Below are positions 33,999 through 43,100 of a stretch of 64,000 nt of DNA, piece by piece; position 1 is the first letter of the stretch; the number at the start of each line of letters is the position of its first letter. The notes under the pieces were generated by a model, which had not been told where the DNA came from, did no database searches, and worked only from the letters and a program-made list of their open reading frames with translations. The DNA lies in assembly GCA_002421425.1 (NCBI GenBank), contig DIJZ01000025.1:1-64000 (forward strand), read 5' to 3'. A program made the translations under genes and the position numbers. The stretch comes from Caldifarciminota bacterium UBA5631 (lineage in GTDB: Bacteria; Hydrothermota; Hydrothermia; UBA1063).

Positions 33999-35152
33999 TT
34001 TGTCAGCTCTTCCAGTTTATCAATCTCCTTTTCAATTCTATCCTCCCAGGAGGGCAGGCTGGCAGAAGTCTCCCTTGCTCCCTTTGAGAGTTTTTCAAGG
34101 ATATCTTCTTTCTCAGCAATGTGGAGAATTTTACTGGCAAAGTGCTCCACTTCAAAGGGTTTAACAAGAAAACCATTTATTTCGTCTTTTATTAGCTTTG
34201 AAGTTTCCTGAGTATTGAATACAATTACAGGGATCCCGTATGAAAGGGCTTCTACGACCGGCAGAGTCAGATTTGAATATCTATTGGTGGAAAGGAGTAA
34301 ATTGATTCGGGAATACTCTTCTAATGTGGCAATATGTGTAAGAAAACCAAGGTACACAACATTTTGAGGATACTTCTTTTTCAGCTTTTCAACACATGAT
34401 CTGAGGGGCCCATCGCCAGCGATTCGGAAAATGATATTAGAATTCTCAGCAAGAACCCTGTCGGCAATCCTGCAAAAGAGGTCGGTCCCTTTTAGTTTGT
34501 CAAATCTGGAGAAATATCCACAGGAAAATCTTGGGGCTCTGGGTTCTTTTATGAGTTCTACAATAGGTGGTTTTGGATTAGGCAAAGCGATTATATTACT
34601 TTCGCTGACTCCGTACCTTTTTGCCACCTCATAGGTGCCTGTCCCATCGTCAACGCAGAAGTATCTGTCTGCCCTGTACTTAAAAATCAAATGTTCTTTG
34701 AAATACTGGAACCTCCGAAGGGGATTGAAATTTCCCTCACCGAAGAATATGGTCCCCATAGTCTTTACTGCATAGCGTATGCTCATCCTTCTGGCTAATC
34801 TTAGTAACTCACGGTGTCCAAACCCTGCAATGTTGTATATTACTTCAATATTTTCTTTTTCTGCTATTTTTCCAACCAGTTTTCTCAGGTAGTTACCGTA
34901 TAAGCGGTGCATGAAAGGAGCAGTAAAGTAATTGAGCTGACGCGGCTGAATCCATGGAAACTTTCTTACAGGGTAAATCTTCAGGCGTACTCTCATAGAT
35001 TCAGGGATCTCCTCTACGCTCCCCTGACACACCAGGCAAACTGTGTGGTTTCTTCGAAGAAGTTCTTTGATGAGGTACGCATTTTCTGGGGTACCCTTGC
35101 AGCTTTCGAGATCGATATCATCACACCATGGTGAGACAATTAAGATTCTCAT
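33995..35152 (-). CDS. Family 4 glycosyltransferase
   Basis: The 385-residue GT-B enzyme shows ILIVSPWCDDIDLESC and GTPENAYLIKELLRR at the N-terminus. The donor domain has FSCGYFSRFDKLKGTDLF, FRIAGDGPLR, VVYLGFL and LTLPVVEALSYGIPVIVF with the EX7E-type glutamate. It is embedded by four-base overlaps between the FemAB-like gene and the flippase. Its sugar and acceptor are unknown. Confidence 0.85.
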   Translation of the reverse strand: MRILIVSPWCDDIDLESCKGTPENAYLIKELLRRNHTVCLVCQGSVEEIPESMRVRLKIYPVRKFPWIQPRQLNYFTAPFMHRLYGNYLRKLVGKIAEKENIEVIYNIAGFGHRELLRLARRMSIRYAVKTMGTIFFGEGNFNPLRRFQYFKEHLIFKYRADRYFCVDDGTGTYEVAKRYGVSESNIIALPNPKPPIVELIKEPRAPRFSCGYFSRFDKLKGTDLFCRIADRVLAENSNIIFRIAGDGPLRSCVEKLKKKYPQNVVYLGFLTHIATLEEYSRINLLLSTNRYSNLTLPVVEALSYGIPVIVFNTQETSKLIKDEINGFLVKPFEVEHFASKILHIAEKEDILEKLSKGARETSASLPSWEDRIEKEIDKLEELTK

Positions 35153-36006
35153 AGATAATAAATGAAGACCTCTCGTCGGCTTCCACCCCAGGAAAGTTTG
35201 TACTTTAGAAGGTCAGGATCGGGGGAAGTCCCCAGGTTGTAGAACTTGAACTGATTTTCAATCCCAAAAGTAATTGTGTTCCACTGCACAAAATCTCCTG
35301 CATGCAGGTTAAGAGATTCGACAGTATTGAGGCCATGCCAGAAATAAAGGGTTTCGCCATCAAGATTCAATACAACAGCAGCGGCAATATCGTATTCTTT
35401 TCCTGCAAAGAAGAAGAAAACATCCTTGAGCTCTGACATTCTTTTGAAAATCTTTTCACTGTGGAAGCGAAATTCCTTGCGTTCCTCCTTTACAGTTCTA
35501 TAGAGCCTCAGGTACCTTCTTGCCGCTTCGCGGCCTTTTAGAATCTTTATGTAAAAGTTTTCCTTGAATGCTTTGTTAAGGTTTCTTCTGCGGTTCTCGT
35601 GAAGGTTCTTTTCGGCGGTTTCAATATCATAAAGGTTAAGAATTACGGTGTTCTCAGTTATTTGATTAATCTGATTAACCCTGGATGAGTGAAATCTCAA
35701 AGGTTTATCTCGATAAAGGAATAGATGCCGCAATTTTAGCATTCTTATGGCTGATTCAAAGAGGCTAATGCAGGATGCTTCGTCTCCGAGAGGACCTCCA
35801 TAACTTCCCCAGGGTCCACTGTACCCTGTTGCCTTTAGAAGGTTTATCTGTAACGGCATAACTCCTGAGGCCGCTTTCATGAGAACATTCAAATTCCAGG
35901 GATTTTTTACTGCATTGTACCATTCGAACTTAAAAAACAAATTCTTAGTAAGTTTTTCTATTTCGGAATTCCATCTTGTCTTTTTAAGGATCAGTTCAGA
36001 TTTCAT
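35149..36006 (-). CDS. FemAB/GNAT-like acyltransferase
   Basis: The 285-residue protein has the two-lobed FemAB-like (GNAT_FemAB-type) pattern. Visible are FKFEWYNAVKNPW near the N-terminus, GYSGPWGSYGGP, NRRRNLNKAF, AAAVVLNLDGETLYFWHGLN, and a C-terminal FYNLGTSPDPDLLKYKLSWGG segment. Members transfer aminoacyl or acyl groups to cell-wall or glycan amino sugars. Its position before a glycosyltransferase and a flippase suggests decoration of the surface glycan. It overlaps lolD by four bases. Confidence 0.7.
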   Translation of the reverse strand: MKSELILKKTRWNSEIEKLTKNLFFKFEWYNAVKNPWNLNVLMKAASGVMPLQINLLKATGYSGPWGSYGGPLGDEASCISLFESAIRMLKLRHLFLYRDKPLRFHSSRVNQINQITENTVILNLYDIETAEKNLHENRRRNLNKAFKENFYIKILKGREAARRYLRLYRTVKEERKEFRFHSEKIFKRMSELKDVFFFFAGKEYDIAAAVVLNLDGETLYFWHGLNTVESLNLHAGDFVQWNTITFGIENQFKFYNLGTSPDPDLLKYKLSWGGSRREVFIYYL

Positions 36007-36683
36007 CCCGGGTACAACTTTCCCTCGAAGAGTGTATAATGCTTTTCAAAATAGGGGATAAGATTGAGGTTGTGGGAAACCATTATTACAGTGATGCCAA
36101 GCTCAATATTCAGTTTCTTAAGTATCTCCATCACCTGAAGAGTGTTTTCCCGATCAAGGTTTCCTGTTGGTTCATCCAGCAGCAGAAGGTCGGGAGCTCC
36201 CGCCACGGCCCTTGCTATGGCAACCCTCTGTTGCTCTCCACCAGAAATTTCAGATGGCCGCTTATAGAAAAGTTTTTCGACCCCAAGGCGAGAAAGGGTT
36301 TCCAGGGCCATCATTCTTGCTTTTCTGGGGTGTTCTCCCCGAATTATTAAAGGAAGCGCCACGTTATCCTGTATTGAAAAGTCTGGAAGCAAATGATGAA
36401 ATTGAAAGACAAACCCAACATGTTTTGCTCTCAGGTCGGAGAGTTCAGCGTCGGACTTTTTCTCAATTTTCTGTCCCCTGAGAAATGTTGCACCATCCTC
36501 TGGAAGGTCGAGGAGACCGGCTATGTGAAGGAGTGTGCTCTTCCCGCTTCCCGAGGGGCCTGTGATAATGATACGATCACCTCGTAGTACTTCCAGATTC
36601 GTTCCCGTGAGTACGTGAATTGTTTCAACGGAAGTAGAATAGGATTTGTGAATATTTTCGAGAACAAGGATTGGTTCACTCAT
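36003..36683 (-). CDS. lolD: LolD-type ABC transporter ATPase
   Basis: The 226-residue ATPase powers extraction of lipoproteins from the inner membrane (or a related MacB-type export). It has Walker A GPSGSGKSTLL, Q-loop VFQFHHLLPDFS, signature SGGEQQRVAIARA, Walker B LLLLDEPTGNLD and the switch His in MVSHN. It overlaps the permease gene by eight bases. No LolA or LolB gene is nearby. Confidence 0.85.
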   Translation of the reverse strand: MSEPILVLENIHKSYSTSVETIHVLTGTNLEVLRGDRIIITGPSGSGKSTLLHIAGLLDLPEDGATFLRGQKIEKKSDAELSDLRAKHVGFVFQFHHLLPDFSIQDNVALPLIIRGEHPRKARMMALETLSRLGVEKLFYKRPSEISGGEQQRVAIARAVAGAPDLLLLDEPTGNLDRENTLQVMEILKKLNIELGITVIMVSHNLNLIPYFEKHYTLFEGKLYPG

Positions 36684-37872
36684 AGCGAATTGCCTCCACC
36701 GGTTCCATCTTGCTTGCTCGCAGAGCAGGTATCAGTGACGCAAGGAAAGATATTACAAGAGTAAGAATTACTATGTACAGGACATCCTGACCTCTAACTA
36801 CTATTGGGACTCTGTCGATAAAATAAACATCGGGTGGGAGTCTGAATATACCAAACTTGTTAGACAAAAATGCAAGTGTAAGACCGGTGAAAAGTCCACT
36901 GGCAAGGCCTATCAGGGATAGCAAGAGGCCAAGACTCACGAAGGTATTTCGAATATCCCTTCTGGTAAATCCCATTGCCCTCAGGACCCCGATCTCACGG
37001 GTTTTCTGTGTTACCAAAAGCATTAAAACGGCGATGATCCCAAAAGAAGCAACTATTATGGTGAGGGCGAGGATTAAATACATTCCAAGTTTTTCAAGTT
37101 TCAGAGCCTGGAAGACCGTGCGATTTAGTTCCATCCAGTTCGTGGTAGTGAAGGGATAACTGAATACTTTCCTGAGCTCGGATTGAACGCGCTGGGCAGA
37201 AAAGGGGTCACTCAGGAAAATTTCATACCCTGCTATGCTATCCCCAAGGGACAGAAGTTCCTGCAGCGTATTCTGGGATGCAAAGGCGAAGGATGTATTG
37301 TAATCATAAAGTCCTGCATCAAAAACTCCTCCCACTTCCATATCCAGGGAATTCATCACCAACCCGAATGGAGTCCTTTTCACCTTCGTTGGAGAATAGA
37401 CTTTTACGGTGTCTCCAGGCATAGCATCGATGGAGGCGGCTATGTTTAGGCCAAGGTATATTTTGCCTCCCGCGAAAGATGAATCTCCACTCACAATTTT
37501 CAAACCCTTTGGGAGCTCTTCAACGCCTTTAAGGACAACCCCCTCAGAATTTTCCCCTTTCACAAGAACCGTCTTTGTCACAACGAAGGAATTGCAAGAT
37601 TCCACACCTTTTATTTTTAAGATTCTTTCTCTATACGTTGGGTCCTGTTTGAAGGGCTCAAAGAAGAATTTGTGAAACATAATGTGGGGGGTCATTCCCA
37701 TAATTCTATTTCGCAGTTCTTGCTGGAATCCGGTCATTATTCCGATAACCAAGATCAGAGCTGTGACACCAATAAAGACGCCTGTCACAGAAAAAATTGA
37801 TAGAAATGAAAGCAGCCCTTTACGAGAAGCTTTAAGATAGTTTCTGAGTACGAAAATACTGTGAAGTCTCAT
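36676..37872 (-). CDS. LolC/LolE-type lipoprotein-releasing permease
   Basis: The 398-residue inner-membrane protein has the FtsX/MacB topology: one N-terminal helix (about 20-45), a large periplasmic domain, and three C-terminal helices. The start FVLRNYLKASRKGLLSFLSIFSV and the segment LMLLVTQKTREIGVLRAMGFTRRDI are typical. The C-terminus carries LIPALRASKMEPVEAIRYE. Only one permease gene is present, as in LolF-type homodimers. The start codon abuts the lysS stop. Confidence 0.85.
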   Translation of the reverse strand: MRLHSIFVLRNYLKASRKGLLSFLSIFSVTGVFIGVTALILVIGIMTGFQQELRNRIMGMTPHIMFHKFFFEPFKQDPTYRERILKIKGVESCNSFVVTKTVLVKGENSEGVVLKGVEELPKGLKIVSGDSSFAGGKIYLGLNIAASIDAMPGDTVKVYSPTKVKRTPFGLVMNSLDMEVGGVFDAGLYDYNTSFAFASQNTLQELLSLGDSIAGYEIFLSDPFSAQRVQSELRKVFSYPFTTTNWMELNRTVFQALKLEKLGMYLILALTIIVASFGIIAVLMLLVTQKTREIGVLRAMGFTRRDIRNTFVSLGLLLSLIGLASGLFTGLTLAFLSNKFGIFRLPPDVYFIDRVPIVVRGQDVLYIVILTLVISFLASLIPALRASKMEPVEAIRYE

Positions 37873-39345
37873 TTATTCGTTTTTTGGCTTCAACTGGGGG
37901 AAGAGGATTACATCTCTTATAGAATATTGATTTGTAAAGAGCATTACGATTCGGTCAATTCCGAAGCCGATGCCACCTGCAGGAGGCATTCCATATTCCA
38001 TGGCATTCAGAAAATCCTCATCCAGTTCTTTTGGTATTTCTTCGTCACCTGCTTCACGGAACTTTATCTGTTCCTCAAATCGTTGCCTCTGGTCAATAGG
38101 ATCATTTAACTCCGAAAAAGCATTGGCAAATTCAACGCCGAGAATGAATAGTTCAAATCTTTCAACCCTGGTATCTGTTCTTCTGTGTTTCTTGGCAAGG
38201 GGTGAAATAAGTACGGGGTGGTCAACAACGAAGGTAGGGTCCTTTATGTGATCTGCTACCAGGGCATCAAAGATTTTGTCAAGAAGGCGTGTTGCAGGTA
38301 GTTTCCCTGCATTCTTAAGTCCGAGATCGGCCCCAATTTTCTGAAGCTCAGAATGTTTCAAAGAGACGGGATCCTTCCCAAGTTTTGAAGCGAGCTCATC
38401 AATGTAACTTAACCTTTTGAACGGTCTTCTGAAACTTATTTTCTCACCCTGGTATTCAAACTCTGTGCTTCCAAAGATTTCCATCGAAAGTTTTTCTAGC
38501 AAGTCTTCGGTCATTCTCATCATATCTTCGTAATCCCAGTAAGATGCGTAGGCTTCCAGCATCGTAAATTCAGGGTAGTGGAGGCGATCAATTCCCTCAT
38601 TGCGAAAGTCTTTAGAAATCTCGTAAACCTTTTCCAATCCTCCCACCAGCAGTCGCTTCAGGTAGAGTTCATCAGCAATTCTAAGATAGAGTTTTGTGTC
38701 CAGGGCATTTGAGTAAGTTTCAAAAGGTTTTGCAAAGGCCCCTCCGTAAACAGGCTGCAGGACAGGGGTTTCTACTTCCACGAATCCTCTATCATCAAGA
38801 AAGCTTCTAATAAACTTGATTATCTTCGCCCTTTTCAGAAAAACTTCTCTGGATTCCAGGTTCATCATAAGGTCAAGATACTTCTCTCTGTAAATGAGTT
38901 CTCGGTCCTTTAGCCCATGCCATTTTTCAGGGAGCGGTCTGAGGCACTTTGAGAGTATTGTAAGTTCTTCGGCAAGAACGGTAATTTCTCCAGTATTCGT
39001 TTTAAAAACTCTTCCGCTGATACCGATTATATCACCCGTGTCCACATATTTCTTAAAGAAGGAAGCCCCATCCTCATCGGTTCCAGGAATTTTTGTTGTC
39101 CCCTGTTGGACTGCAATTTGAATATCACCGGCTGCGTCTCTTAAATGGGCAAAAGAGAGTTTACCAAAGACACGCTTTGTCATTAGTCTACCGGAAATAT
39201 TCACCTTCTGGTTCTCCATCTCAGTGTAGTGTTCTTTTATAAAAGCTGAATCGTGGCTCTTTTGAAAGTTGTACTGATAGGGTTCAATTCCAGTCTTTCT
39301 GAGAGTTTCCACTTTCTCTTTTCTAATTAAGAATTCTTCAGACAT
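37873..39345 (-). CDS. lysS: Lysyl-tRNA synthetase, class II
   Basis: The 490-residue enzyme charges tRNA-Lys. An N-terminal OB-fold (about 45-150, KVNISGRLMTKRVFGKLSF) binds the anticodon. The class II core has motif 1 FLDDRGFVEVETPVLQPVYGG, motif 2 ISKDFRNEGIDRLHYPEFTMLE (split here by function) and motif 3 GGIGFGIDRIVMLF. An AGGAGG Shine-Dalgarno precedes the ATG. It is first in a six-gene operon otherwise devoted to the envelope. Confidence 0.95.
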   Translation of the reverse strand: MSEEFLIRKEKVETLRKTGIEPYQYNFQKSHDSAFIKEHYTEMENQKVNISGRLMTKRVFGKLSFAHLRDAAGDIQIAVQQGTTKIPGTDEDGASFFKKYVDTGDIIGISGRVFKTNTGEITVLAEELTILSKCLRPLPEKWHGLKDRELIYREKYLDLMMNLESREVFLKRAKIIKFIRSFLDDRGFVEVETPVLQPVYGGAFAKPFETYSNALDTKLYLRIADELYLKRLLVGGLEKVYEISKDFRNEGIDRLHYPEFTMLEAYASYWDYEDMMRMTEDLLEKLSMEIFGSTEFEYQGEKISFRRPFKRLSYIDELASKLGKDPVSLKHSELQKIGADLGLKNAGKLPATRLLDKIFDALVADHIKDPTFVVDHPVLISPLAKKHRRTDTRVERFELFILGVEFANAFSELNDPIDQRQRFEEQIKFREAGDEEIPKELDEDFLNAMEYGMPPAGGIGFGIDRIVMLFTNQYSIRDVILFPQLKPKNE

Positions 39346-39365
39346 TAAACCTCCTCCAATTTCTA

Positions 39366-39394
39366 ATTAAAAACCAGAACCTTTGTATATTCAA
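39366..39394 (-). promoter_or_regulatory. Promoter of the lysS operon
   Basis: On the minus strand, TTGAAT (39394-39389) and TTTAAT (39371-39366) are separated by 17 bases. The predicted start lies near 39359, just before the lysS Shine-Dalgarno. The remaining gap to 39567 holds nothing else recognisable. Confidence 0.5.
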
Positions 39395-39567
39395 AGAATA
39401 CTAATGGATATCAGGGAGGACATCTTGGGCCAATTCCTCCTCAATTTCACGTTCGCAGACTTTCCAGATATAAGGTGAAAAAACCTCCCCGCGGAGATTA
39501 TAGAATTGAATTCCATAGTATCACATGCGCCGGTCTGAAGAACAAAAAGAAGCAGAAATGGAGGCAT

Positions 39568-40839
39568 TTAGAAGCCTTTCCTTTTCTTCCATCCTATTCT
39601 TGACGTGATAAGAATGTCCGTGGAAAACAACTTTAGTATCACGATGGTAAGTACTATATTTACAAAAATCAGGTATACTAAACCCAGAGCGATTTCGGTC
39701 GTATGGCCAAGCATATAGAATCTGTAGAAGTAGAAAGGGTGTACGAAGGGTATCGCGTAGAGCAGTATTTTTGAAGAAAGGCTTAATTCAGAGATATCTA
39801 CTACGAAACTCAGCATATAGGGTATGAGGACCAGTATCATAACCGGTGTTATGGCAAGCTGAGCAGACCTCACATCCTGGATAAAAAGAGAGATGATTGT
39901 TGTCATTAGAAGACCAGTTATCAGGGCAAGAAATATGGTTATGCCAAATAGAAAAACCCCTTGAGGGGGAAGTATCAACCCAACTTCCTTTGCAATAGCC
40001 CCTGCCTGTTCTATTGCACCTCCGGTGCCCGTGGTCATATACCCCCTGAATCCATACATATATGCACCCGCAAATAAGACAGCAAGGAGGGCTGATGAAA
40101 GCATCTTTGCGAAAATTATTGATAATCTTGACACGGGTGTAGTGAGAAGGGTTTCCAGAGTCTTGTTCTCCTTTTCCTGACCCATGGCTGTTGCAATCAT
40201 CTGGGATGTGAGGACCAGCAGCAGAAATAGTATTATTGGAATAAACATAGACTGGACCATAATGTATCCATAGATGATCTCCGATTGAACGTTGATGACC
40301 TTTCCCCTTATGTAAACGAACTCATCGGGTTCCACGGGATTTTTTATAAAATTTGGATCAACATTCGCTGTCTTTAATTTTATCAATTCCGAAGAAATTG
40401 CATCACTTACTCGTTGAACTATGCTGGAGAGAATGGTTTTCTGGATTCTTTCTCTCAGACCCAGGGTTTTTGCTATAGAGTAAATTCTAATTTTTGCCCG
40501 TTCACCATTGGATATTTTTTCGGAAAAGTCCGAAGGGACCACTACAATGTGCCGCAGATCCTGCTGAGAAGCATTTTCAATCCACTGAGTTTCTTGATTT
40601 CCTTCTACTTCAAAGACGATGAATGCTGATGACAGGGCCTCTTTTACCTTTGTTCCATATATTCCCGCATCCTGGAGAGCTACTCCAAGCTCCTGTCTTT
40701 GAGCAAGCTTTCTGGTCTCGGTCTGGGATATTCTGCCCACTACCTGAAAGATTACGATCATAAGGCCAAAAGAGACTATGAGCTGGGCGTTGATAAGTTC
40801 CTTTAACTCCTTCTTCACGAGCGCAAAAAACTTTCTCAT
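39568..40839 (-). CDS. ABC-2 type transporter permease (NatB-like)
   Basis: The 423-residue membrane protein starts with KKELKELINAQLIVSFG and a first helix. An extracytoplasmic loop of about 150 residues follows, then five or six helices. The segment MGQEKENKTLETLLTTPVSRLSIIFAKML is the hallmark of NatB/YhaP-type ABC-2 permeases. It overlaps the ATPase gene by four bases. NatAB exports Na+ in Bacillus, but many relatives have other or unknown cargo. Confidence 0.85.
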   Translation of the reverse strand: MRKFFALVKKELKELINAQLIVSFGLMIVIFQVVGRISQTETRKLAQRQELGVALQDAGIYGTKVKEALSSAFIVFEVEGNQETQWIENASQQDLRHIVVVPSDFSEKISNGERAKIRIYSIAKTLGLRERIQKTILSSIVQRVSDAISSELIKLKTANVDPNFIKNPVEPDEFVYIRGKVINVQSEIIYGYIMVQSMFIPIILFLLLVLTSQMIATAMGQEKENKTLETLLTTPVSRLSIIFAKMLSSALLAVLFAGAYMYGFRGYMTTGTGGAIEQAGAIAKEVGLILPPQGVFLFGITIFLALITGLLMTTIISLFIQDVRSAQLAITPVMILVLIPYMLSFVVDISELSLSSKILLYAIPFVHPFYFYRFYMLGHTTEIALGLVYLIFVNIVLTIVILKLFSTDILITSRIGWKKRKGF

Positions 40840-41555
40840 TTTATTGCCTCCACAAATACTTCTTCGAGGTTTCTTGCCCTGTATCGTTCCTTCAACTCCC
40901 CGGGTCTGCCCTGTTCGATAATAGTACCTTCGTGAATAAAAGCTACCCTATCCGAAAGGAATTCGACCTCCAGCATGTTGTGAGAAGAAAGAAGCACTGT
41001 TACACCTTCTCTAGAAAATTGCTTGATAATATTGCGCACTTCGAAGGAGTTAATTACGTCAAGACCCGACGTAGGTTCATCAAGAATGGCAAGTTTCGGG
41101 TTGTGCATCAAAGCCCTTGCTACCAGGAGCTTTCTTGTCATTCCCTTGCTGTATGTTGAAGTTTTTGATTTGATTCTTTCTCCAAGATCCGATATTTCTA
41201 CTGCTCTCTTAATCATTTTCTCTTTTTCATCAGTGGAAGAAGAGTACAGCTCTGCCATAAGATCCAGATATTCTATACCTGTAAGATTTCTGTAAGCTCC
41301 TGCTTCCTCAGGAAGGTAACTGATGAGTTTTCTAATTTCCTCTGCCCCTCTTTTGGTGTCCAGGCCCATTACTTTCACTTCCCCTGAGGTCGGAGTCAGC
41401 AGAGTTGCTATAATTCTGAGGGTAGTTGACTTGCCCGCGCCATTGGGACCTATCAAAGCGAAGATCTCACCCTCATCTATATAGAACGAAATCCCCTTCA
41501 GAGCTTCAATTTTCCCATAATGTTTTACGAGATTCTGGACTTCCAGCACCCGCAT
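40836..41555 (-). CDS. ABC transporter ATPase (NatA-like)
   Basis: The 239-residue ATPase has Walker A GPNGAGKSTTLR, Q-loop YLPEEAGAYRNLTG, a degenerate signature YSKGMTRKLLVARAL, Walker B LAILDEPTSGLD and the switch His in LSSHNMLEVE. The ATG at 41555 is chosen because AAAGGAGG precedes it. A longer ORF from 41600 overlaps the promoter. It pairs with the ABC-2 permease. Confidence 0.88.
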   Translation of the reverse strand: MRVLEVQNLVKHYGKIEALKGISFYIDEGEIFALIGPNGAGKSTTLRIIATLLTPTSGEVKVMGLDTKRGAEEIRKLISYLPEEAGAYRNLTGIEYLDLMAELYSSSTDEKEKMIKRAVEISDLGERIKSKTSTYSKGMTRKLLVARALMHNPKLAILDEPTSGLDVINSFEVRNIIKQFSREGVTVLLSSHNMLEVEFLSDRVAFIHEGTIIEQGRPGELKERYRARNLEEVFVEAIK

Positions 41556-41571
41556 AAATCCTCCTTTTCTA

Positions 41572-41600
41572 AGTATCAAGGTATTGAAGGGAATATTCAA
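41572..41600 (-). promoter_or_regulatory. Possible promoter of the ABC-2 exporter pair
   Basis: On the minus strand, TTGAAT (41600-41595) and GATACT (41577-41572) are 17 bases apart, just upstream of the Shine-Dalgarno for the ATPase gene. The -10 deviates at its first base. Confidence 0.4.
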
Positions 41601-41644
41601 AGGAAAGGCTTTTGGAGCAGGGGATACAGCATCTCTATAATAAT

Positions 41645-41673
41645 TTTACGTTTCCTGAAGTTTGTTGTAAAAT
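41645..41673 (+). promoter_or_regulatory. Promoter of the thiamine operon
   Basis: TTTACG (41645-41650) and TAAAAT (41668-41673) are separated by 17 bases. The predicted start is near 41680, one base before the TPP aptamer. Confidence 0.55.
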
Positions 41674-41680
41674 ATTATAT

Positions 41681-41775
41681 GGCACTGGGGGAGCTGGGGT
41701 AACCCGGCTGAGAGGCCTGCCGACAAGGCGACCCCTCGAACCTGATCCGGGTAATGCCGGCGAAGGGAAGGTGCC
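41681..41775 (+). ncRNA. TPP riboswitch (THI element)
   Basis: The conserved aptamer core is present: CTGAGAGG at 41708-41715, ACCTGATCCGGGTAATGCCGGCGAAGGGAA read across 41740-41770 (in two conserved halves), and a closing P1 stem GGCAC/GTGCC (41681-41685 with 41771-41775). It precedes a complete thiC-thiM-thi4-thiE set. Downstream, a C-rich segment (41798-41806) can pair either with the 5' side of the aptamer (41683-41693) or with the thiC Shine-Dalgarno (41817-41823). Control is therefore probably at translation initiation. This last point is inference. Confidence 0.95.
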
Positions 41776-41829
41776 AAATACTTCCCTTAGCACTCAGCCC
41801 TCCCCCAATGGTGTTTGAGGAGGTTAAAA

Positions 41830-43095
41830 ATGGGGGAGAGTTTAATAAATTCAATAAGATCTGGTCGAATACCTGAAGAATTTATTGAAGTTTGCAAAAA
41901 AGAAGGTGTAAACCCTGAAGTCATGGCCCGTCAGGTAGTTGCGGGAGCAGCGGTAGTTATAGGTTACAGAACTGGTAGAAATCCATTCATTCTGTCAAAA
42001 TACACGCGCACTAAAGTGAATGCTAACCTCGGAACAAGCACCAACAGATCGAATCTTACGGAAGAAATGAAAAAGCTTCAAGCAGCTCTGGCTGCGGGAA
42101 CAGATGCTGTTATGGACCTTTCCCTTTCTGATGATTTACACCTTATCAGGAAAAAGATATTAGAGCATTCAACAGTCCCTCTTGGTACAGTTCCCATTTA
42201 CGAAGCCGCCACCCTGGCAAGAATAAAACGAGGTGCCGTGGTAAGACTGGATGTAGAGGAACTATTTGATATACTCGAACAACAGATGGAAGAAGGCGTT
42301 GACTTTATGACCATCCACGCAGGGGTAACGAAGGAACTTGTGATGGAACTCAAGAAACGACCAAGGCTTGAAGGGATAGTTTCCCGTGGTGGTGCAATAC
42401 TATCAGCCTACATAAAGGCTTACAATAGAGAAAATCCTTTCTTCGAACATTACGACCGCCTTTTGAAATTAGCTCAAAAATACGATGTAGTGCTTTCTCT
42501 TGGTGATGGAATGAGACCTGGGGCGATAAAGGATGCTGGGGACTACTTTGAAGTTGGTGAGCAGAAGGTTCTTGGAGAGCTTGTATTACGAGCACGAGAA
42601 GCAGGTGTTATGACTATCGTTGAAGGTCCCGGACACGTTCCCCTCCATATGGTCAAAGAGGCTGTGGAGAGAATGAAAAAGCTCAATCACGGAGCTCCAC
42701 TCTATCTTCTTGGGCCAGTCGTTACAGATGTTGCACCTGGTTTTGACCACATTACAGGTGCCATTGGTGGAGCCATCGCGGCCTGGGCCGGAGTTGAATT
42801 TCTTTGCTATGTAACTCCTGCTGAACACCTTGGCCTTCCAACCCCTGAAGATGTAAAACTCGGTGTTATTGCAGCGAGGATTGCTGGTCATGCTGCCGAT
42901 ATTGCCAGAGGCATTAAAGATGCTGAAAAATGGGACTACGAGATGTCGAGAGCAAGGAAGGACCTTAACTGGGATGCCATGATGTCTCTTTCTATTCATC
43001 CAGAAATATCCAGAAAATTAAGACTTGAGAGATCTGGGGAAGGCCCTTGCACCATGTGTGGAGAGTATTGTGTATTTTTAATTAACAGGGACTAA
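41830..43095 (+). CDS. thiC: Phosphomethylpyrimidine synthase ThiC, short form
   Basis: ThiC is a radical-SAM enzyme that rearranges aminoimidazole ribotide to the HMP-P moiety of thiamine. The 421-residue protein is the short form. It shows KVNANLGTS, GADAVMDLS-like GTDAVMDLSLSDD, IHAGVT, SRGGAIL, SLGDGMRPG, EGPGHVPLH and LGPVVTDVAPGFDHITGAIGGA. The C-terminal cluster motif is CTMCGEYC, spaced CX2CX3C rather than the CX2CX4C of the long form. The ATG at 41830 follows GAGGAGG. A TTG at 41815 lies inside the Shine-Dalgarno and is rejected. Confidence 0.96.
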   Translation: MGESLINSIRSGRIPEEFIEVCKKEGVNPEVMARQVVAGAAVVIGYRTGRNPFILSKYTRTKVNANLGTSTNRSNLTEEMKKLQAALAAGTDAVMDLSLSDDLHLIRKKILEHSTVPLGTVPIYEAATLARIKRGAVVRLDVEELFDILEQQMEEGVDFMTIHAGVTKELVMELKKRPRLEGIVSRGGAILSAYIKAYNRENPFFEHYDRLLKLAQKYDVVLSLGDGMRPGAIKDAGDYFEVGEQKVLGELVLRAREAGVMTIVEGPGHVPLHMVKEAVERMKKLNHGAPLYLLGPVVTDVAPGFDHITGAIGGAIAAWAGVEFLCYVTPAEHLGLPTPEDVKLGVIAARIAGHAADIARGIKDAEKWDYEMSRARKDLNWDAMMSLSIHPEISRKLRLERSGEGPCTMCGEYCVFLINRD

Positions 43096-43100
43096 AGAAT

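Noticed and set aside
39346..39567. Short ORF (about 24 codons from 39403) in the gap upstream of lysS
   Set aside because: It is short, has no Shine-Dalgarno, and lies upstream of a better-supported minus-strand promoter.
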